Assembly (NCBI RefSeq): GCF_016919245.1
Contig: NZ_JAFEJA010000002.1
Location: 2,296,501-2,360,500, forward strand
Origin: Streptomyces zhihengii
GTDB lineage: Bacteria; Actinomycetota; Actinomycetes; Streptomycetales; Streptomycetaceae
Length of the DNA: 64,000 bases
Reading direction: 5' to 3'
Each line of letters begins with the position of its first letter. Position 1 is the stretch's first letter. The translations under genes were made by a program, and so were the position numbers. The notes under the pieces are model-generated. The model had not been told where the DNA came from. It ran no database searches and worked only from the letters and a program-made list of their open reading frames with translations. Positions 8,530 through 18,357 of this stretch are shown piece by piece.

Positions 8530-8638
8530 TCCCGTCCGCACAGGAACAGCGGTGCCATGGGAGAACAGGTCCCCGTGCCGGACGAGCGCAGGCGTCGGTC
8601 CGGCGGACACATCGTGCTGAGCGTCGGGAGGCAGACTG

Positions 8639-10429
8639 ATGCGCTGGGATCCGCTGCCCAAGACCGCGGCGTCACGTGTGACGCCGAATCTGGCCGACTA
8701 CGCCGAAGCCCGGTCGGAGTTCACCTGGGACCGGGCCCGCGCCGCCCTCGCCGGGCTTCCCGGCGGTGGGCTCAACATGGCCTACGAGGCCGTCGACCGC
8801 CATGTGCGCGACGGAGCGGGGGACAAGGCCGCCCTGCTGTGCGTGGCGCCCGACGACTCCGTGTCGACCGTGACCTACGCCGACCTCGCCGACCGGTCGT
8901 CCCGCTTCGCGAACGTGCTGTCCTCTCTGGGCATCGGCCGCGGGGACCGGGTCTTCACCCTGCTCGGTCGCGGCCCCGATCTCCACGCGGTGGTCCTGGG
9001 AACGCTGAAGAACACCAGCGTCCTGTGTCCCCTCTTCACGGCCTTCGGCCCTGATCCGGTGGCACAGCGACTGCGACTCGGCGACGCCCGCGTGCTGGTG
9101 ACGACCGCGGCCCTGTACCGCCGCAAGGTGGCCGCGCAGCGCGAACGGCTCACCCACCTCGATCACCTCCTCATCGCCGGCCCCGGCTGCGAGGACCTGC
9201 CCGGCACGCGGTCCCTCGACATGCTGATGGCCGCCGCCCCCGGGCACTTCGCCATCCCGCCGACCTCGCCCGGCGACATGGCCCTGCTGCACTACACCAG
9301 CGGAACCACGGGGAGCCCGAAGGGCGCGGTCCACGTCCACGAGGCGGTCGTCGCGCACTACGCCACGGCCGCCTACGCGCTCGACCTGCACCCGGACGAC
9401 GTGTACTGGTGCACCGCGGACCCGGGCTGGGTCACCGGCATGTCGTACGGCATCGTCGCCCCGCTCGTCCACGGTGTGACAGCCGTCGTCGACCAGGGCG
9501 AGTACGACGCGCGGCGCTGGTACCGGATCCTCGGCGGGCAGCGGGTCACCGTCTGGTACACGGCTCCCACGGCGCTGCGGATGCTCATGCGCAGCACACC
9601 CCGCGAAGGCCCCTACGACCTGCCGCGCGCATACGACCTGTCCGCTCTGCGGCTGATCGCCTCCGTGGGGGAACCCCTCAACCCGGAAGCGGTCGTCTGG
9701 GGCCGGGACGTGCTCGGTCTCCCGGTCCATGACAACTGGTGGCAGACCGAGACGGGCGCCATCATGATCGCGAACTTCGCGGCCTGCGAGATCAGGCCGG
9801 GCTCGATGGGGCGGCCGCTGCCCGGGGTCGAGGCGGCGGTGCTCGTCCGGGGCGAGGACGGACGCGCGCGGGTCACCGACGGCCGGGTCACCGAGGTCGA
9901 ACGCCCGGACACCGAGGGCGAGCTGGCGCTGCGGCCCGGATGGCCGTCCATGTTCCGCGGCTACCTCCACGAGGAGGAGCGCTACGAGGCCGCGTTCGCC
10001 GGCGGCTGGTATCTGACCGGTGACGTGGTCCGGCGGGACGCGGAGGGCTGGTACTGGTTCGTCGGGCGCGCCGACGACGTCATCAAGTCGGCGGGACACC
10101 TGATCGGACCGTTCGAGGTGGAGAGCGTGCTGATGGAGCACGCCGCCGTCGCCGAGGCGGGGGTGATCGGGCGGCCGGACCCCGTCGTCGGCGACATCGT
10201 CAAGGCCTTCGTCTCCCTGCGGCCCGGCGTCGACCCGACACCCGCTCTGGAGCGGGAGCTCCTGGCGTTCGCCCGCGGCAGGCTGGGCCCCGCGGTCGCG
10301 CCGCGGGAGATCGCGTTCGACCAGGATCTCCCGAAGACCCGCAGCGGCAAGGTGATGCGCCGCGTGCTGCGCGCGAGGGAACTCGGCCTGCCCACAGGCG
10401 ATCTGTCCATGCTGGAGGGATCCTCATGA
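8639..10429 (+). CDS. Acetyl-CoA synthetase-like AMP-forming acyl-CoA ligase
   Basis: A 596-residue ANL-superfamily enzyme. Visible signatures are the P-loop-like [14 protein letters not shown] near residue 220, the adenylate motif DNWWQTETG near 365, YLTGD near 460 and the C-terminal catalytic lysine motif [10 protein letters not shown] near 567. The WWQTE form and length fit the short AcsA-type acetyl/propionyl-CoA synthetases. It would convert acetate, ATP and CoA to acetyl-CoA, AMP and PPi. GGGAGG precedes the ATG, and it overlaps the next gene by 4 nt (ATGA), so it heads the operon running to 14,132. Confidence 0.9.
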   Translation: MRWDPLPKTAASRVTPNLADYAEARSEFTWDRARAALAGLPGGGLNMAYEAVDRHVRDGAGDKAALLCVAPDDSVSTVTYADLADRSSRFANVLSSLGIGRGDRVFTLLGRGPDLHAVVLGTLKNTSVLCPLFTAFGPDPVAQRLRLGDARVLVTTAALYRRKVAAQRERLTHLDHLLIAGPGCEDLPGTRSLDMLMAAAPGHFAIPPTSPGDMALLHYTSGTTGSPKGAVHVHEAVVAHYATAAYALDLHPDDVYWCTADPGWVTGMSYGIVAPLVHGVTAVVDQGEYDARRWYRILGGQRVTVWYTAPTALRMLMRSTPREGPYDLPRAYDLSALRLIASVGEPLNPEAVVWGRDVLGLPVHDNWWQTETGAIMIANFAACEIRPGSMGRPLPGVEAAVLVRGEDGRARVTDGRVTEVERPDTEGELALRPGWPSMFRGYLHEEERYEAAFAGGWYLTGDVVRRDAEGWYWFVGRADDVIKSAGHLIGPFEVESVLMEHAAVAEAGVIGRPDPVVGDIVKAFVSLRPGVDPTPALERELLAFARGRLGPAVAPREIAFDQDLPKTRSGKVMRRVLRARELGLPTGDLSMLEGSS

Positions 10430-11511
10430 CCCGCGAGACCCGGAGCCGGACGACGGCCGAGCCGAGGAAGCCGTCGAAGAAGACGGCGAAGAAGCCGGCC
10501 CGGAAGAAGACGCCCACCGCCGGACCCCGCCCGCACGCCGGGCCGGACGCGGACCGCGTCCGCCTGCTGGAGTCTATGCTCCGCATCCGGCGCTTCGAGG
10601 AGCGGTGCGTCGAGCTCTACAGTGCCGCCACGATCCGGGGCTTCGTGCACCTGTACATCGGTGAGGAGGCGGTCGCCGTCGGCGTCAACGACGCACTGGG
10701 CCCGGACGACTCGGTCGTCGCCACCTACCGCGAACACGGCCACGCGCTCGCCCGCGGCGTTCCCGCCGAGGCGATCATGGCCGAGATGTACGGCAGGACG
10801 ACCGGCTGCAGCGGTGGCCGCGGCGGCTCCATGCATCTGTTCGACGCGAGCCGGCGCTTCTACGGCGGCAACGCGATCGTCGCCGGAGGACTGCCGCTCG
10901 CCGCGGGCGTCGCCCTCGCCGACCACATGCGCGGACTCGACCGTGTGACCTGCTGCTTCTTCGGCGACGGCGCCTTCGCCGAGGGCGAGTTCCACGAGAC
11001 GGCGAACCTCGCCGCCCTGTGGCGGCTCCCGCTCCTGCTGGTCTGCGAGAACAACCTCTACGCCATGGGCACGGCGATCGGCCGGCACGAGGCCCAGACC
11101 GACCTCGCCGCACGCGCCGGCTCCTACGGCATGGTCGCCTGGGCCGTGGACGGGATGGACGCCGAAGCCGTCGCCGCGTCCGCGCGCCGGGCCGTCACCG
11201 CCATCCGGGGCGGGGCGGGCCCGCACTTCATCGAGGCCCGCACCTATCGGTTCCGCGCGCACTCCATGTACGACCCCGACCGCTACCGCGACCGCGCGGA
11301 GATCGAACGGTGGAAGGCACAGGACCCCATCGGCCTGCTGCAAGCACGCCTGCGACAGGAGACCGCGCTGGACGACGGCGATCTCGCGGCCATGGAACAG
11401 CGCGTCCTCGACGAGCTGGAGAGCGCCGTCGCCGCGGCTGAGGCAGCGCCCGAGGAGCCCGTCGCGGACCTCCTCCGCCATGTCACCAGCCGTCCGCCGG
11501 AGGTGAACTGA
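10426..11511 (+). CDS. 2-oxoacid (pyruvate/acetoin-type) dehydrogenase E1 alpha
   Basis: A 361-residue thiamine-diphosphate enzyme subunit. The ThDP motif starts [14 protein letters not shown] and ends ENN (about residues 181-211), preceded by RGGSMH and followed by the phosphorylation-loop-like region [14 protein letters not shown]. The first 40 residues are unusually Lys/Arg/Pro/Thr-rich ([12 protein letters not shown]), like a disordered basic tail. With the E1 beta and E2 genes downstream it would oxidatively decarboxylate pyruvate, acetoin or a branched 2-oxoacid; sequence alone does not decide which. ATGA overlap with the upstream ligase gene indicates translational coupling. Confidence 0.9.
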   Translation: MTRETRSRTTAEPRKPSKKTAKKPARKKTPTAGPRPHAGPDADRVRLLESMLRIRRFEERCVELYSAATIRGFVHLYIGEEAVAVGVNDALGPDDSVVATYREHGHALARGVPAEAIMAEMYGRTTGCSGGRGGSMHLFDASRRFYGGNAIVAGGLPLAAGVALADHMRGLDRVTCCFFGDGAFAEGEFHETANLAALWRLPLLLVCENNLYAMGTAIGRHEAQTDLAARAGSYGMVAWAVDGMDAEAVAASARRAVTAIRGGAGPHFIEARTYRFRAHSMYDPDRYRDRAEIERWKAQDPIGLLQARLRQETALDDGDLAAMEQRVLDELESAVAAAEAAPEEPVADLLRHVTSRPPEVN

Positions 11512-11512
11512 C

Positions 11513-12508
<996 letters not shown>

Positions 12509-12510
12509 CC

Positions 12511-13890
12511 ATGGCCGAATTCACGATGCCGTCCCTCGGCGCGGACATGGAGGAGGGCCTGCTGCAGGAGTGGCTGGTCCATCCCGGCGACCACGTCGGC
12601 AGGGGCGATGCCGTCGCCGTGGTCGAGACCGCCAAGTCGGCCATCGAAGTGGAGTGCTTCGAGACGGGCACCGTGGGCGCCCTCCTCGTGGAGCCCGGTA
12701 CGACGGTGTCCGTCGGTACGGTCCTTGCCACGATCGAGACCGAACCCGAGGCGGCGGAGGCCCGTGCGAATCCACGCCGTACACGGCGAGCCGCGCCCCC
12801 TGCCGACGAGGGGCGAACCGAGCGCGAGCACAGTGCCGCGAAGGCTCCGGACCTGCCGCCGGCCGAGGCGCCCGAACCCCCCGTCGCCCCCGATCGCCTG
12901 GAAGCGGGGCCTCTCCTCCGCCGTGACGCCGAGCGCGCCGGAGTCGACCTCGCGTCGGTGCACGGCTCGGGCCCCGGCGGGCGGGTGACCCGGCACGACG
13001 TCGAGCGGGCCGGTGAGGACTCCGCCGCGGCCCGTCCGCCGGCACGCCGGCAGGTGACACCCCTGGCCCGCCGTCTCGCCGGCGAGCTGGACGTCGACCT
13101 CGCCGAGATCGGAGGGACGGGCAAGAACGGTGCGATACGCGCCGGTGACGTGCGCAGAGCCGCCGCGGGACCGCGCACCGAGACCGCGCCCCGGCCCACC
13201 GCGCCCACGCCGACGCGCGAGGAGCGGCCGACCCCGATGCGCCGGGCGATCGCTGACCTCATGACCCGGGCCAACCGCGAGATCCCGCACTACCACCTCG
13301 CCACGACCATCGACCTGCACCCCGCCATGGAATGGCTGCACGAGCACAACCGCAACAGCCCCGTGGACCGACGCCTCCTTCCGGCAGCACTGCTGATCAA
13401 GGCGACGGCACGGGCGGCCGCCGAAGTGCCCGACCTCAACGGCTTCTGGATCGACGACCACTTCGAGGCGGGCTCCGGCGTCCACGTCGGCGTCGCCGTC
13501 TCCCTCCGGGGCGGCGGCCTCGTCGCACCCGCACTGCACGACGCGGACACGCTGGAGGTCACCGCCCTCATGGCGGCCCTGAAGGACGTGGTCGTCCGCG
13601 CCCGCGGCGGGCGCCTTCGCGGCTCGGAGGTTTCCGGCGCGACGATCACGGTCACCAATCTCGGGGACCAGGGCGCCGAAGCCGTTTTCGGTGTCATCCA
13701 CCCTCCGCAGGTCGCACTGGTCGGCTTCGGCCGGGTCGTCGACCGCCCGTGGGCGGTGGACGGGCTGCTCGGAGTCCGGCCCGTGGTGACAGCCACCCTC
13801 TCCGCTGACCACCGGGCGACCGACGGGTCCGTCGGAGCCCGGTTCCTCAGCGTCGTCGACCGTCAACTCCAGAGCCCGGAGCACCTGTGA
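12511..13890 (+). CDS. Dihydrolipoamide acyltransferase E2 with two E3-binding-like motifs
   Basis: A 459-residue E2. The N-terminal lipoyl domain (about residues 1-78) contains the lipoylated lysine in ETAKSAIEV. An acidic/proline linker is followed by two successive peripheral-subunit-binding motifs, LLRRDAERAGVDLASVHGSG (about 131-165) and PLARRLAGELDVDLAEIGGT (about 177-215). The C-terminal acyltransferase domain ends with the catalytic ADHRATDG motif near residue 433. E2 proteins often have one binding motif; two in tandem are notable because no E3 (lipoamide dehydrogenase) gene lies in this operon, so a housekeeping E3 is presumably recruited. The stop overlaps the ACP gene by 4 nt. Confidence 0.9.
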   Translation: MAEFTMPSLGADMEEGLLQEWLVHPGDHVGRGDAVAVVETAKSAIEVECFETGTVGALLVEPGTTVSVGTVLATIETEPEAAEARANPRRTRRAAPPADEGRTEREHSAAKAPDLPPAEAPEPPVAPDRLEAGPLLRRDAERAGVDLASVHGSGPGGRVTRHDVERAGEDSAAARPPARRQVTPLARRLAGELDVDLAEIGGTGKNGAIRAGDVRRAAAGPRTETAPRPTAPTPTREERPTPMRRAIADLMTRANREIPHYHLATTIDLHPAMEWLHEHNRNSPVDRRLLPAALLIKATARAAAEVPDLNGFWIDDHFEAGSGVHVGVAVSLRGGGLVAPALHDADTLEVTALMAALKDVVVRARGGRLRGSEVSGATITVTNLGDQGAEAVFGVIHPPQVALVGFGRVVDRPWAVDGLLGVRPVVTATLSADHRATDGSVGARFLSVVDRQLQSPEHL

Positions 13891-14132
13891 ACCACGCGGA
13901 CGCACTCGCCCTCGTCAGAGAATCGCTCGCCGCCGTCGTCCCCGGCCCCGAGCCGGACGGCCTCGGACCCGACGAGCCCTTCCGAGAGGCACTCGACATG
14001 GACTCGCTGGACTTCCTGCGGTTCGTCGAGACCCTCGCCGAACGGGCCGGAGTGTCCATTCCGGACGAGGACACCTCCCGTCTCACCACTCTCACGGACA
14101 GCGCCGCGTTTCTCGCCGAGCGCGCGAGCTGA
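13887..14132 (+). CDS. Acyl carrier protein
   Basis: An 81-residue, acidic, four-helix ACP with the phosphopantetheine-attachment motif DMDSLDFLRFVE (serine near residue 39). It overlaps the E2 gene (GTGAACC region), so it is translationally coupled to a 2-oxoacid dehydrogenase operon, an uncommon partner. No ketosynthase or acyltransferase for it is visible in the window. Its stop codon lies in a tandem duplication. Confidence 0.88.
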   Translation: MNHADALALVRESLAAVVPGPEPDGLGPDEPFREALDMDSLDFLRFVETLAERAGVSIPDEDTSRLTTLTDSAAFLAERAS

Positions 14133-14167
14133 CGGTGGCGCGTTCCTCGCCGAGCGCGCGAGCTGAC
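14106..14167. repeat. 28-bp direct repeat across the ACP stop codon
   Basis: Bases 14106-14133 and 14140-14167 are identical except for one T/C difference (period 34). The first copy contains the last codons and TGA of the ACP gene. This is the second case in the window, after 87-136, where the end of a gene has been tandemly copied. Confidence 0.85.
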
Positions 14168-14234
14168 CGCGGCGTTCTCCGGCCGGGGCCGTGATCCGCG
14201 CGGCCCGGCGGCGAAGGCCGCCGGACACGGGTCG

Positions 14235-15023
14235 TCACGCGTGGTGGCCCGCCGGCAGCACTTCCGGGGTGCCGAACCGCACGGACGCGCCCAGTGAGAA
14301 CAGGACGCTGACCGGGTTCCCCAGCGGCGGGCCGAGTCCTGCCGCTTCGACCAGGGACGTCTCCCAGCCCAACAGGCTGCACCGCCGGAACTCCCAAGCG
14401 GTGTGGGTGTTGGGCAAGTAGTAGGAGCGCCCCAGGAATCCGGCGTGGAGACCCCAGCGCCAGGTGAGGAAGGCGTCCAGGGGTCCAGGCGGCACGGCCT
14501 CCCGCCCGACGTCCAGCCACACCCGCCCGCCGGGCCGGGCCGGGTGTCCTCGGCGGCGGGTGCGGTACAGCAGCCGGCTGTCGTACCAGCGGCGCGAGGT
14601 GCGCGCCCAGCGGTACGGAAGCCCGAAGCCCGCTCGGGCCGCGAGGACGGGAAGCAGCCGGTCGCAGTCGAGGGAACGGAAGACCACTCCCCGGCGGCCG
14701 AGGGCGTCGCGGCTGTACAGGCGCACGTTGACCTCGTCGAAACTCCCCAGATAGGGTAGCGGCGGTGTGCGGCCCAGGGCGAGGTCCTCCATACGGAAGA
14801 ACACCAGGCCCACGTAGGCCCTGCCGTGGTGCAGGTCGGGAACCGTACCGGCCGGCAGCAGCCGGGCGACCTCGAACGGGTCGGCCTCCCAGTGCAGGAA
14901 CACGACGTCCGTCCAGCGCTGGGTGAACAGGACGCGGCGCAGTCGGTGAGGCGCCTGCGCCGTGAGCGGCTCGGCGCCGGTACGACGGGATACCCCTTGC
15001 CGGGCCTCGTGGCGTGCTGCCAT
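14235..15023 (-). CDS. DUF2071 (YqjF-type) family protein
   Basis: A 262-residue soluble protein matching the DUF2071 family: FTQRWTDVVFLHWEADPFEVARLLPAG near the N-terminus, then YVGLVFFRM, SFDEVNVRLY and C-terminal FLTWRWGLH. No enzymatic function is known for the family. I chose the ATG at 15023, with GGAGG 9 nt upstream, over a TTG 14 codons earlier. It is convergent with the ACP operon and divergent from the AfsA-like gene. Confidence 0.82.
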   Translation of the reverse strand: MAARHEARQGVSRRTGAEPLTAQAPHRLRRVLFTQRWTDVVFLHWEADPFEVARLLPAGTVPDLHHGRAYVGLVFFRMEDLALGRTPPLPYLGSFDEVNVRLYSRDALGRRGVVFRSLDCDRLLPVLAARAGFGLPYRWARTSRRWYDSRLLYRTRRRGHPARPGGRVWLDVGREAVPPGPLDAFLTWRWGLHAGFLGRSYYLPNTHTAWEFRRCSLLGWETSLVEAAGLGPPLGNPVSVLFSLGASVRFGTPEVLPAGHHA

Positions 15024-15257
15024 GGCGTCGAACCTCCGACGGAGACGGGGCAGGGGTCTCTTCAAGAGCCACTACACCGGCCCGCGTCCGGGCGGATGCA
15101 CACCGGCCGTGTGGCGTGCGGTCCGACGGCACGGCGCGTGCGACCGTCCGACGGCAAGGATCCCCCCGTACAGGGGACCTGCGCATCCGGTGGCCGACCG
15201 CCCTGTGAAGTGGGCGTGGGCGGTCGAAACCGCCGGGGCCTTCGGCGGGAGAGTCGC
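15024..15257. other. Divergent intergenic region with weak box-like palindromes
   Basis: This 234-bp region separates two divergent genes. It holds GGGACCTGCGCATC (15174-15187) and TGGCCGACCGCCCT (15191-15204), both imperfect matches to the island's box, and an inverted repeat CCCCGTACAGGGG just before them. I consider box function possible but not shown. Confidence 0.3.
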
Positions 15258-16187
15258 ATGAACGGTACGGCAATGGACACGACGCTTCCGGCCCCCGGGC
15301 ACCCCGACGGCACCGGGGCGCCGGCGGCGCGTGGGCCGGCGGACGGCGAAGCGGCCCCCAGCTGGCACGCGCTCGGCCTCCCGACCATGTCGTCGATGCT
15401 CCTCCAGTCCTTCGCCCGGCAGGGCAGCCACAGCTACGCGGCACGCTGCCAGTGGCCGCGACTGCATCCGCTCAACGACCGCATGCCCGTGGTGCGGCAC
15501 CATCCTCTGCTCATGCTGGAATCCACCCGTCAGATCGCCCTGGCCCTCGCCCGGTGGTACCCGGCGCCCGCCGGCCACCCGCCGTGCGAACCCGTCTCGG
15601 CCGGCCTCGGACTGCGCCCCGAGAGCTGGCCCGGGGAGCGCGGCTGCGCCACGGACCTGCAGGTCCGGATCGGTGTGAGCGACCTCCTGGCGAGCGGGAC
15701 CGGCGCCGCCGCGTTCCGCGTGACGGCCGAATACCTGCACGGCGGGGTACCCATCGGCTCCTGCACCGTGAAGCTGGCCGGCCGGGTACCCGAGGTGCCC
15801 CCGGCAGGCGATGTGCCGCTCCCCGGGCTGCTCCATCCGCCGGCGGCTGCCGTGGGTGCCGGGTGCGAGGGAGACGTCCTGCTGGCGAGGGGCGCGCAGG
15901 GGAGGCTGGTGATCGCCCCGCGCGATCCGGGTCACCCGGTGCTGCTGCCGGGTGCGCCGTCGTCGCTGACCGCGACGGCGGTGCTGGAGGCGGGACGGCA
16001 GGCGGTGCTGCTGACCAGCGGGCGGACCTCCGCCGCCGTGGCCGGTCTGCGCCTCGACCTGACGCATCGGGTCCCGGTCCGCGGAGCTCGTGTCGACGTG
16101 GCCTGGGAGCACGGCGGCAGTCGTTTCCTCGTCACGTCCGGGGGAGTCGTCGCGGCGACGGGTTCGGTCGTGTTCGTGCGCTCCTGA
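15258..16187 (+). CDS. AfsA-like hotdog-fold protein
   Basis: A 309-residue protein with two weak hotdog-type repeats. The strongest signature is DRMPVVRHHPLLMLESTRQI near residues 79-98, similar to the helix of AfsA/ScbA proteins that make gamma-butyrolactone signals (HPLL-xE-xxRQ). The C-terminal half is less conserved. AfsA family enzymes condense a beta-ketoacyl group with dihydroxyacetone phosphate; here the N-terminal 35 residues are a low-complexity tail. The ATG has a purine-rich GGGAGAG 5 nt upstream. Its position inside a redox-stress island is unusual. Assignment is by motif only. Confidence 0.6.
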   Translation: MNGTAMDTTLPAPGHPDGTGAPAARGPADGEAAPSWHALGLPTMSSMLLQSFARQGSHSYAARCQWPRLHPLNDRMPVVRHHPLLMLESTRQIALALARWYPAPAGHPPCEPVSAGLGLRPESWPGERGCATDLQVRIGVSDLLASGTGAAAFRVTAEYLHGGVPIGSCTVKLAGRVPEVPPAGDVPLPGLLHPPAAAVGAGCEGDVLLARGAQGRLVIAPRDPGHPVLLPGAPSSLTATAVLEAGRQAVLLTSGRTSAAVAGLRLDLTHRVPVRGARVDVAWEHGGSRFLVTSGGVVAATGSVVFVRS

Positions 16188-16212
16188 CGGGATCCGGCGA
16201 CGCAGGTCGCGG

Positions 16213-16269
16213 GGCCCCATGGCCCCGTTCCCACGGGCGACCGGCCGCCGCCGGGGGGCCGACCGGCCC
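16213..16269 (+). promoter_or_regulatory. Two OsdR/DevR-type boxes upstream of the formate dehydrogenase operon
   Basis: GGCCCCATGGCCCC (16213-16226) and the perfect palindrome-with-AC-centre GGGCCGACCGGCCC (16256-16269) lie 107 and 64 bp before the start at 16327. Their centres are 43 bp apart, about four helical turns. Confidence 0.6.
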
Positions 16270-16326
16270 TGTGCGCCGAGCCGTGGCGAGCGCACCGTGG
16301 AACTGTCCCGCCCGGGAGGAAATGGG

Positions 16327-16617
16327 GTGAGGGACATGATGCTCTGGTACGGAGACGGCATGAACGGCTGGGGCTGGTTCACCATGGCGGCCGGGACCGT
16401 CCTCTTCTGGGCCCTCCTCATCACCGCCGTCGTCCTGGTCTTCCGCGCACTGGACCGCACCGCCGGACCCGCCGAACACACCGAACGCTCCGGCCGTGCC
16501 GAAGGGGTCCGCCCGGCGACCCCGGAGCGGATACTCGGCGAGCGGCTGGCACGCGGTGACATCGACGAGGACGAGTACCGCAGGCGCCTGAGCGTCCTGC
16601 GCAGTGCGGAGCCGTAG
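16327..16617 (+). CDS. Small membrane protein with SHOCT-like C-terminus
   Basis: A 96-residue protein: one transmembrane helix (about residues 17-39, TMAAGTVLFWALLITAVVLV) and a C-terminal SHOCT-type motif (ILGERLARGDIDEDEYRRRL). SHOCT tails are short helices thought to mediate oligomerisation. I chose GTG 16327 because GGAGGA lies 6 nt upstream; the in-frame ATG at 16336 is 15 nt from it. The stop TAG is directly followed by the ATG of the next gene, so it leads the formate dehydrogenase operon. Confidence 0.8.
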   Translation: MRDMMLWYGDGMNGWGWFTMAAGTVLFWALLITAVVLVFRALDRTAGPAEHTERSGRAEGVRPATPERILGERLARGDIDEDEYRRRLSVLRSAEP

Positions 16618-18357
16618 ATGCACCGGGGTGCGGACGGGAGTACGCCGGGACACTCTGGAGACATGGCCGGTGGGACGCCCGGCCGTCCGGGCAGCCGTCA
16701 CGACGCGTTCCGGAGCCTGCGAGCACGGAACGGCGCCCGCGGCGGCTCATTGCCCGCCGCACTGGAACGCCACCGGGCCCGTACCCCCGAACCGCCGCAG
16801 ACGTGGGCGCCGGAGGTCGCGTCCGCGACCGGGCTGCCGGCCGCCGCCGGACTGGGACCGGCTACCTACTTCGCGGACCTCGCCGCCCCGCACGGAGAAC
16901 GCCATGTGCGGGTGTGCACCGCGACCGCCTGCTTCGCCGCCCGCTCCGGCCGGCACCTTGGCGAGATCGAGGAGGCACTCGGCGTGGCAGCCGGACAGGC
17001 GGACGAATCCGGCCGGACCTCGCTCCAGACCGTGCGCTGCCTCGGCTACTGCTACGCGGGTCCCGCCGCGCTCGACGGCACGGGCCCCTGCACCGGCCCC
17101 CGCGTAGCCGCACAGCTCACCGGCCGGGAGCCGCGGCAGGCACCCGCAATCCCCGCGACCGACGCCACAGGGGACCCGGTCCTGCTCGCGGGCATCGTGG
17201 CGGGCGCATCCGCCTGGGCGACGTGGCATCGCGTAGCGCACGGTCTCGGCGCCGCGGACGTGCGGCGGGAGATCGGCGTCTCGGGGCTGCGCGGCCGCGG
17301 TGGCGCCGGGTACCCGGTGGCCGCGAAGTGGAATGCCGTCGCGGGAATGCCGGACGTGGTGGTCGTCGCCAACGGCGACGAGGGCGACCCCGGGTCGTAC
17401 GCCGACCGGCTGCTGATGGAGGAGGATCCCGAACGGGTCCTCGAAGGACTGGCCCTCGCCTGCCACGCCTGCGGTGCCGCACGCGGCTTCGTCCTCGTGC
17501 GGTCGGAGTACCCGCGGGCCCAGGCGAGGCTGCGCCGCGCCGCACACCGCGCCGCGGAGGCGGGCGAACTGGCCCGCACCCCCGGTGAGGCCGGGGCCCG
17601 GCCATACGTGGAGATCGTCGAGGGCGCGGGATCATACGTCACGGGGGAGGAGACAGCGCTCATCGCCCGCCTGGAAGGCGCCCGGGGTTGCGCCCGCCCC
17701 CGCCCGCCCTACCCGACCGACCACGGACTGTGGGACGCGCCCACGGTCGTCAACAACGTGGAGACGCTGGCGGCCGTGCCCTGGATCGTCGGTCGCGGGG
17801 GAGCTGCCTATGCCCGGCGCGGTGCCCCGGACGAGACGGGTACGAAGCTCGTCTGCCTCTCCGAGCGGTTCGCCCGGCCGGGCGCCTACGAGGTGGAACT
17901 CGGCACGCCGGTCTCCGACATCGTCACGCGGCTCGGCGGCGGCCTGGGGGACGGCCGCGAACCGGCCGCCCTCCAGATCGGCGGCCCCCTCGGCGGCTTC
18001 CTTCCGGGCGACGACCTGGACGTCCCCCTCACCTCGCGGGACCTCGCGGAGCACGGTGCCGCCCTCGGCCACGCCGGAATGGTCGCCTTCGACACCGAAA
18101 TCGAGCCCTACGAACTCCTGCGCCACGTATGGGAATTCGCCGCCGAGGAGAGCTGCGGTGCCTGTGCCCCCTGCCGGACGGGCACCCGCCGCGGGCTCGG
18201 TCTCGCCCGTGCCGGTACGGCACCGGGAGAGGCGTACGGACCTCTGGTGCGGCTCATGGGCGAGGCGAGCCTGTGCGCCTTCGGCCGCCGGGTACCCGCC
18301 GCCGTCCGCAGCCTCGCCCGTGCCTACGGGAGCGCACTCGCGGGGTGGGACCGATGA
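16618..18357 (+). CDS. NAD-dependent formate dehydrogenase diaphorase subunit (fused NuoE-NuoF type)
   Basis: A 579-residue fusion. Residues about 60-165 are a thioredoxin-like [2Fe-2S] domain (CTATACF and later CLGYC, the NuoE/FdsG pattern). Residues about 185-575 are NuoF/FdsB-like: FMN site GRGGAGYPVAAKW near 224, NADH loop NGDEGDPGSYADR near 250, SLBB region, and the [4Fe-4S] motif SCGACAPCRTG with a later cysteine in ASLCAFG. It would pass electrons from the formate-oxidising subunit to NAD+. GGAG precedes the ATG, and it overlaps the next gene by 4 nt. Confidence 0.9.
   Translation: MHRGADGSTPGHSGDMAGGTPGRPGSRHDAFRSLRARNGARGGSLPAALERHRARTPEPPQTWAPEVASATGLPAAAGLGPATYFADLAAPHGERHVRVCTATACFAARSGRHLGEIEEALGVAAGQADESGRTSLQTVRCLGYCYAGPAALDGTGPCTGPRVAAQLTGREPRQAPAIPATDATGDPVLLAGIVAGASAWATWHRVAHGLGAADVRREIGVSGLRGRGGAGYPVAAKWNAVAGMPDVVVVANGDEGDPGSYADRLLMEEDPERVLEGLALACHACGAARGFVLVRSEYPRAQARLRRAAHRAAEAGELARTPGEAGARPYVEIVEGAGSYVTGEETALIARLEGARGCARPRPPYPTDHGLWDAPTVVNNVETLAAVPWIVGRGGAAYARRGAPDETGTKLVCLSERFARPGAYEVELGTPVSDIVTRLGGGLGDGREPAALQIGGPLGGFLPGDDLDVPLTSRDLAEHGAALGHAGMVAFDTEIEPYELLRHVWEFAAEESCGACAPCRTGTRRGLGLARAGTAPGEAYGPLVRLMGEASLCAFGRRVPAAVRSLARAYGSALAGWDR

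Noticed and set aside
15161..15176. CCCCGTACAGGGG palindrome as a regulator box
   Set aside because: Its arms are in the opposite order (C-rich then G-rich), unlike the GG...CC boxes.
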